DNA of 29,704 bases from CALZJC01 sp041574955 (GTDB lineage: Bacteria; Acidobacteriota; Thermoanaerobaculia; Multivoradales; JAHEKO01), in assembly GCA_041574955.1 (NCBI GenBank), contig JBFGNS010000034.1:1-29704 (forward strand), given 5' to 3'. Below, in pieces: positions 25,187 through 29,704 of the stretch (positions are counted from its first letter, which is position 1; each line of letters opens with the position of its first letter). The notes beneath the pieces were generated by a model that saw only the letters and a program-made list of their open reading frames with translations, made no database searches and was not told the DNA's origin. The position numbers and the translations under genes were made by a program.

Positions 25187-26866
25187 TCAGAAGTCGACGC
25201 CGTCGCCCGCCGACAGGATTCTACCACTGGCCACGTCGTGCACCGCCACCACGATGCGCTGCGGTCCGCGGCGCATCTTGAGCGTGGTCTCGAACTGCCC
25301 GTACCGGCCGGCGGCGGGCTGATCGGGCAGGGCGAACGCCATCGGGATCACCGGGATCTCCGAGCGACCGCCGTCCTCGTCGACCACCGCCAGGTGAAGC
25401 TCGGCCCGGGCTGCAACCCCCTCGCCGGCCGGCAGGAAGGTGAGCTGATCGAGCGGCACCAGCACCTGGAGCGGCACGTTGACCTTGCCGCGGCCGGCGC
25501 GGCTGGCCTCGCCGAAGCCGATCTTGAGCAGCTCCTCGGTCGGCGGGTTGCCGAACAGCAGGGTGCTCTCCACCGCCATCGACACCTCACGCTGGCGCGA
25601 CGAGTCGAGGTAGCCGGTGCGCGAGCGCACCCGCAGCTCCGGGTTGCGCGCCTCCACCACCACCGAGTGCCGCCGGTCGTCCCAGCCGCGCTGCGGGCTG
25701 AAGCCGAGCCAGTAGAACGAGCGGGTGTCCTCGACCACGCTCTCGAGCGCGCGCAGCCGGGCGGCGTTGATCAGCGCCTTGCCGCCGGTCTGATCCGCCA
25801 GGTAGCGCAGCGAGGCGTGGATGCCGGTCTCGCGCACGAAGGCGCTGTCGCGGAACGCGTTGGCCGGATCGCGTGGCGACGCCAGCGACGCGTCGACGCT
25901 GCTGCCGGCGTCGAGGCCGGGCACGTCCACCGGGTACAGCGTGTAACCCAGCAGGTTGGCGGTGTCCACCAGCGACCGGTACAGCGGCTGCCCGGCCAGG
26001 ATGTCGCGGTCCAGCACGAATCGGCTGGTGTCGTTGATCAGGAACTCGGCGGGCAGAAACGGCCAGCCGCCGCTCAGCAGCAGCATCACCTTGCGGCCGG
26101 GCGGCATGGCGAAGCTGCGCAGCGTCGCCGAGGCCGCCGCAACCGAGCGCTCGACCTGCTCCGCCAGCCGGGTCACGTAGTAGCGCTCGTTGGGGTCGAG
26201 GTAGTTGCGAAACGCGTCATCCGGCTCCACATCCGCGCTCAGCACCAGGTCGCTGGCCTCGAGCAGGCGCTCGAAGTCGAACTGCAGCCGCTCGGCGCGC
26301 CGCTCGAGTCCGCGCGCCGGAGCCGCGAGCGAGCGGTTGATCACGCGCCTAAGCTCCTCGCTGTCCTGGCTCCAGCTGCTCAGCATCTCGAGCTGGCGCC
26401 CGTCGAAGGCGACGATCGCCATCCGGTCCTCCGGGCCCAGAAACAGGCTGTCGGCCAGCGACCGCAGCACCCGGTTGCGGTCGACCGCGAGCGAGAAGAA
26501 GTTGTCGATGAACACCAGGTAGCTGGTGCCCACCCTGCCGCCGGGCTCGACGGCGCGCAGCCCTGGAACCGTCTCGCCGCCTTCCGGCGGACGCACCGCG
26601 CGGCCGCCCAGGACCTCGGTGAAGTACTCGATCGGCACCTCCTGGCCGTCGACCTTGAGCACCAGATCGTCGGGGCCCAGACCGCGCACCGGTATGCCGT
26701 CGCGATCGGTCACCACCACCTCGAGGTTGACCACCCGCACGTCGATGATCTCGGAGAAGCCACCCGGCAACGGACCCGGCGGCGGCGTCTGACCGACGGC
26801 TGCTGGTAGCACCAGCAGTGGCAGCAGCAGCAAGAACGCGTTTCGCAAAGCGGTTGAGCGTCGCAT
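25187..26866 (-). CDS. Secreted VWFA-related protein (acidobacterial type), copy 2
   Basis: A 559-aa exported protein with a signal peptide (about 6-25, ALRNAFLLLLPLLVLPAAVGQ in two overlapping parts). It shares the order of copy 1: VRVVNLEVVVTDRDGIPV and GLGPDDLVLKVDG, then a VWA-like domain with FIDNFF at 119-124, RNRVLRSLADSL, PPGRKVMLLLSGGWPF, and GGKALINAARLRALESVVEDTRSFYWLGFSP. The first MIDAS motif is DNFFS instead of DxSxS and the SDG motif is SGG, so it is more degenerate than copy 1. ATG 26866 is fixed by AGGAGGT five bases upstream. Upstream of copy 1 on the same strand and probably cotranscribed. Confidence 0.88.
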   Translation of the reverse strand: MRRSTALRNAFLLLLPLLVLPAAVGQTPPPGPLPGGFSEIIDVRVVNLEVVVTDRDGIPVRGLGPDDLVLKVDGQEVPIEYFTEVLGGRAVRPPEGGETVPGLRAVEPGGRVGTSYLVFIDNFFSLAVDRNRVLRSLADSLFLGPEDRMAIVAFDGRQLEMLSSWSQDSEELRRVINRSLAAPARGLERRAERLQFDFERLLEASDLVLSADVEPDDAFRNYLDPNERYYVTRLAEQVERSVAAASATLRSFAMPPGRKVMLLLSGGWPFLPAEFLINDTSRFVLDRDILAGQPLYRSLVDTANLLGYTLYPVDVPGLDAGSSVDASLASPRDPANAFRDSAFVRETGIHASLRYLADQTGGKALINAARLRALESVVEDTRSFYWLGFSPQRGWDDRRHSVVVEARNPELRVRSRTGYLDSSRQREVSMAVESTLLFGNPPTEELLKIGFGEASRAGRGKVNVPLQVLVPLDQLTFLPAGEGVAARAELHLAVVDEDGGRSEIPVIPMAFALPDQPAAGRYGQFETTLKMRRGPQRIVVAVHDVASGRILSAGDGVDF

Positions 26867-27058
26867 CGGAACCTCCTGGAGCAGTAGGGCGGCCGAAAGG
26901 CCTCTCCCCGGCTCTTTTAGCAAGGAGCGTGCCGGTGATCCGGAGCCGTTCGGCCGCCGGCAGCGGTGCCTGGCCGGGGAGCCTGTGGCACGCCCGAGGT
27001 GGACCGCCTCCTCTACGATAGAACGGTTCGTTGCCGCCGGGGCGGCGGTTGCGCCGGC
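26867..27058 (-). promoter_or_regulatory. Leader/intergenic region upstream of the VWFA pair, with strong Shine-Dalgarno
   Basis: AGGAGGT on the minus strand at 26871-26877, 4-5 bases before ATG 26866, is the best ribosome binding site in this part of the window. A short GGCC-TTTC-GGCC hairpin (26891-26902) lies just upstream in the presumed leader. TTGCTAAAAG (26916-26925) resembles an extended -10 but lacks a good -35. I see no clear terminator for ypdA. Confidence 0.45.
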
Positions 27059-28061
27059 TCAGCGCGCCCGGTCCAGGCGCCGCTTGAGGTGACCGACGAT
27101 CCGCTCGCCGTGCTGGCGCGAGTTCTCGATGAAGATGCGGCCCAGGTCGGACCCCGCCTGGAGGGTGCCCGCGACGTACAGCCCGGGCACGTTGGACTCG
27201 CAGCTCGCCGCGTCGAACTCCGGCTCCAGGGTGCCGTCGTCGATGCGGATGCCGCTCCTGCGCAACAGGTCGACGTCGGGCTCGTAGCCGATCAGTACGT
27301 AGACCGCGGCGGCCGGCAGAAAGCCCGCGCCGTCGGGACCGCGCACCTCGACGCCGTCGTCGCGAAAGCCGGTCACCACCGTGTCGTACAGGGCGGTGAT
27401 CGAGCCCTCCTCCACCCGGTGCTCGAAGTCAGGCCGCAGCCAGTACTTGACCGTCGGCTTGAGCCGGTCGCGGCGGTGCACCAGGGTGGTGTCGACGCCG
27501 TTGCGCCACAGATCGAGCGCCGCCTCGGCGGCCGAGTTGCCGCCGCCCACCACCACCACCGGCTCGCCGAAATGGCCGTACGGCTCGCGGTACCGGCTGC
27601 GCACCAGCGGCGGCCGCTCGCCCGGCACCCCCAGCAGCCGGGGCCGGTGGAAGTAGCCGGTAGCGAACGCCACCGCCCGCGCCCGGCGGCGTACCGGCTC
27701 GCCGCCGCGCGAAGCCTCCACCTCGAACCCGCCGTCCTGGCGGTGGACCGCGGTGACCTCCTCGTGGGACGCCAGCGGCAGCTCCCAGCTCTCGGCCACC
27801 GAACGGTAGTAGGTCAGCGCCTGCCGCCGGTCGGGCTTGTCCTCCGGCACCGCGAACGGCACTCCGGCGATCTCCAGCTTGTCGCGGGTGGTGAAGAACT
27901 TCATGAAGGTCGGGAAGCCGAGCAGGTTGGCGGCCAGCGGCCCGCGATCGACCAGCAGCACGCTCAGGCCGGCCTGCCGCGCCGCCGCGCCGATCGCGAT
28001 GCCGGTGGGGCCGGCTCCGACCACCAGCAGATCGACCGGCTCGCCGGCCGCCGGCAGCCCG

Positions 28062-28069
<8 letters not shown>
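27059..28069 (-). CDS. ypdA: YpdA-family flavoprotein (putative bacillithiol disulfide reductase)
   Basis: A 336-aa FAD/NADPH-dependent reductase. The FAD-binding motif VVGAGPTGIAIG is at 16-27, followed by the characteristic YpdA segment LLGFPTFMKFFTTRDKLEIAG, read as GFPTFMKFF and RDKLEIAG, and EDKPDRRQALTYYR. The second Rossmann motif for NADPH is VVVVGGGNSAAEAAL (about 178-192). There is no CxxC, as in YpdA and unlike thioredoxin reductase. The C-terminus has VPGLYVAGTLQAG and GRIFIENSRQHGERI. The start is GTG 28069, giving an 8-base overlap with thiD (GTGAGTGA) and the expected length near 330. YpdA keeps bacillithiol reduced; no bsh genes are in view. Confidence 0.88.
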
Positions 28070-28868
<799 letters not shown>

Positions 28869-28872
28869 CGCA

Positions 28873-29685
28873 TCACTCCGAGCCGCGCGCCCGCGCCTGC
28901 CGCCTCAGCCCGAGACCGAGCGCCACCAGCCCGGCGATCAGCACCAGACTCAGCAGCTGCGCCAGGGTGAGGCCGCCGGCGAAGAAGCGGTCGTCCTTGA
29001 GGCGCAGGAACTCGACGCCGAACCGCTCCAGCGCCAGCAGGCCGAGGACCACGACCGCGGTCAACCCGCGCGGTGCTCGCCGCCGGATCATCCACACGCC
29101 GACCAACGCCGCGACCAGCCCCGCCAGGGTCTCGTACAGCTGGGTGGGGTGCACCGGCACCAGCTCCCCCGCCGCCACCCCCGGCAGCTCGAGGTCGTAC
29201 TCCGAGCGCAGGAAGCCGGCGGTCGTCGGGCCCGGCAGCCCTTCCGGAAACGCCACCCCCCAGGGCAGATCGGTCGGCCGGCCGTAGTCGTCGCCGACCA
29301 GGAAGCAACCGATACGTCCGACGGCGTAGCCCAGTGCCACCGCCGGTGCGGCGGCGTCGGCGACCGCGGCGAAGCCCAGCTTGCGGCGCCGTGCGGTCCA
29401 CAGGACCGCTGCCGCTCCCAGGATCAGGGCTCCGTACCAGACCAGGCCAAAGCGGTCGAAAAGCAGCCGCCAGTCGCCGTACAGGACCGCGTAGTAGATC
29501 TTGCCGCCGGCGACGCCGCCGATGCCGGCCGCCAGCAGTAGCGCGCTGGCGTCCTCCTCGTCGCCCAGCTCGAGCCGCCGCACCGCCCAGATAAGTAGCG
29601 CGTAGGCCGAGAAGAACGCCGCCACCAGCAGCACGCCGAACGGGCTGATCGCCAGCGGCCCGATGTGAAACAGCTCTCGGATCAT
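28873..29685 (-). CDS. lgt: Lgt-like prolipoprotein diacylglyceryl transferase with substituted key residues
   Basis: A 270-aa polytopic membrane protein with about seven hydrophobic segments. The Lgt signature region reads GRIGCFLVGDDYGR (123-136), HPTQLYE is at 179-185, and LERFGVEFLRLKDD near 230 matches the late arginine block. Lgt transfers diacylglyceryl from phosphatidylglycerol to lipobox cysteines. Compared with E. coli Lgt as I recall it, Y26 corresponds to F16, H103 to Y84 (GLVWYG), and N146 to C127, while R143 and G154 are kept. It may be a divergent but active Lgt clade or a relative with another donor. ATG 29685 has no good Shine-Dalgarno. Upstream context is cut off by the window edge 19 bases further on. 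Confidence 0.8.
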   Translation of the reverse strand: MIRELFHIGPLAISPFGVLLVAAFFSAYALLIWAVRRLELGDEEDASALLLAAGIGGVAGGKIYYAVLYGDWRLLFDRFGLVWYGALILGAAAVLWTARRRKLGFAAVADAAAPAVALGYAVGRIGCFLVGDDYGRPTDLPWGVAFPEGLPGPTTAGFLRSEYDLELPGVAAGELVPVHPTQLYETLAGLVAALVGVWMIRRRAPRGLTAVVVLGLLALERFGVEFLRLKDDRFFAGGLTLAQLLSLVLIAGLVALGLGLRRQARARGSE

Positions 29686-29704
29686 GAGAAAGGCGGCGGC
29701 CGGC

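Overview
The window is a very GC-rich, densely packed bacterial chromosome segment of 28 protein genes. There are no RNA genes, insertion sequences, phage modules or CRISPR arrays that I can recognise. The best guess for the source is an Acidobacteriota lineage (Thermoanaerobaculia/Holophagae-like). The reasons are two adjacent secreted VWFA-related proteins of the type abundant in that phylum, a YpdA-type flavoprotein, two-subunit GlyRS, and frequent GTG/TTG starts with start/stop overlaps. This assignment is inference from gene content, not from a marker phylogeny.

Layout, left to right. Positions 1-443 hold no gene. They carry a degenerate tandem repeat with a conserved 29-bp core in three direct copies and one inverted copy. 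A minus-strand cluster then runs from about 10.8 kb down to 0.44 kb: glyQ, glyS, ppdK, a divergent GAPDH-family gene, gapA, mutL, rnc. Most junctions overlap by 1-4 bases, and a plausible promoter with a small palindrome sits just upstream of glyQ. Upstream of that, also on the minus strand, are recO and mgtE. Two plus-strand genes follow: an exported DUF1566 protein and an unrecognised single-pass membrane protein.

A second long minus-strand operon spans 14.7-21.85 kb: DUF2064 nucleotidyltransferase-like gene, nnrDE (nnr), tsaE, 3-hydroxyacyl-CoA dehydrogenase, phoH, ybeY, corC-like, era. This is a ribosome/tRNA-maturation and metabolite-repair cluster. Two plus-strand genes (SAM hydrolase/DUF62 and a 65-aa DUF4177-like protein) face a small holin-like membrane protein. 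After that come two paralogous secreted VWFA-related proteins separated by a perfect 10-bp-stem hairpin, and a minus-strand lgt-like, thiD, ypdA operon reaching the right edge.

Most of the window is housekeeping. The parts most worth a second look are: (i) the GAPDH paralogue whose phosphate-binding residues are changed; (ii) the Lgt homologue that lacks three residues reported as important in E. coli Lgt; (iii) the paired VWFA proteins with a replaced first MIDAS motif; (iv) the repeat cluster at the left edge; (v) the unrecognised membrane protein at 13.8-14.7 kb. I do not see a convincing new defence or mobile system.
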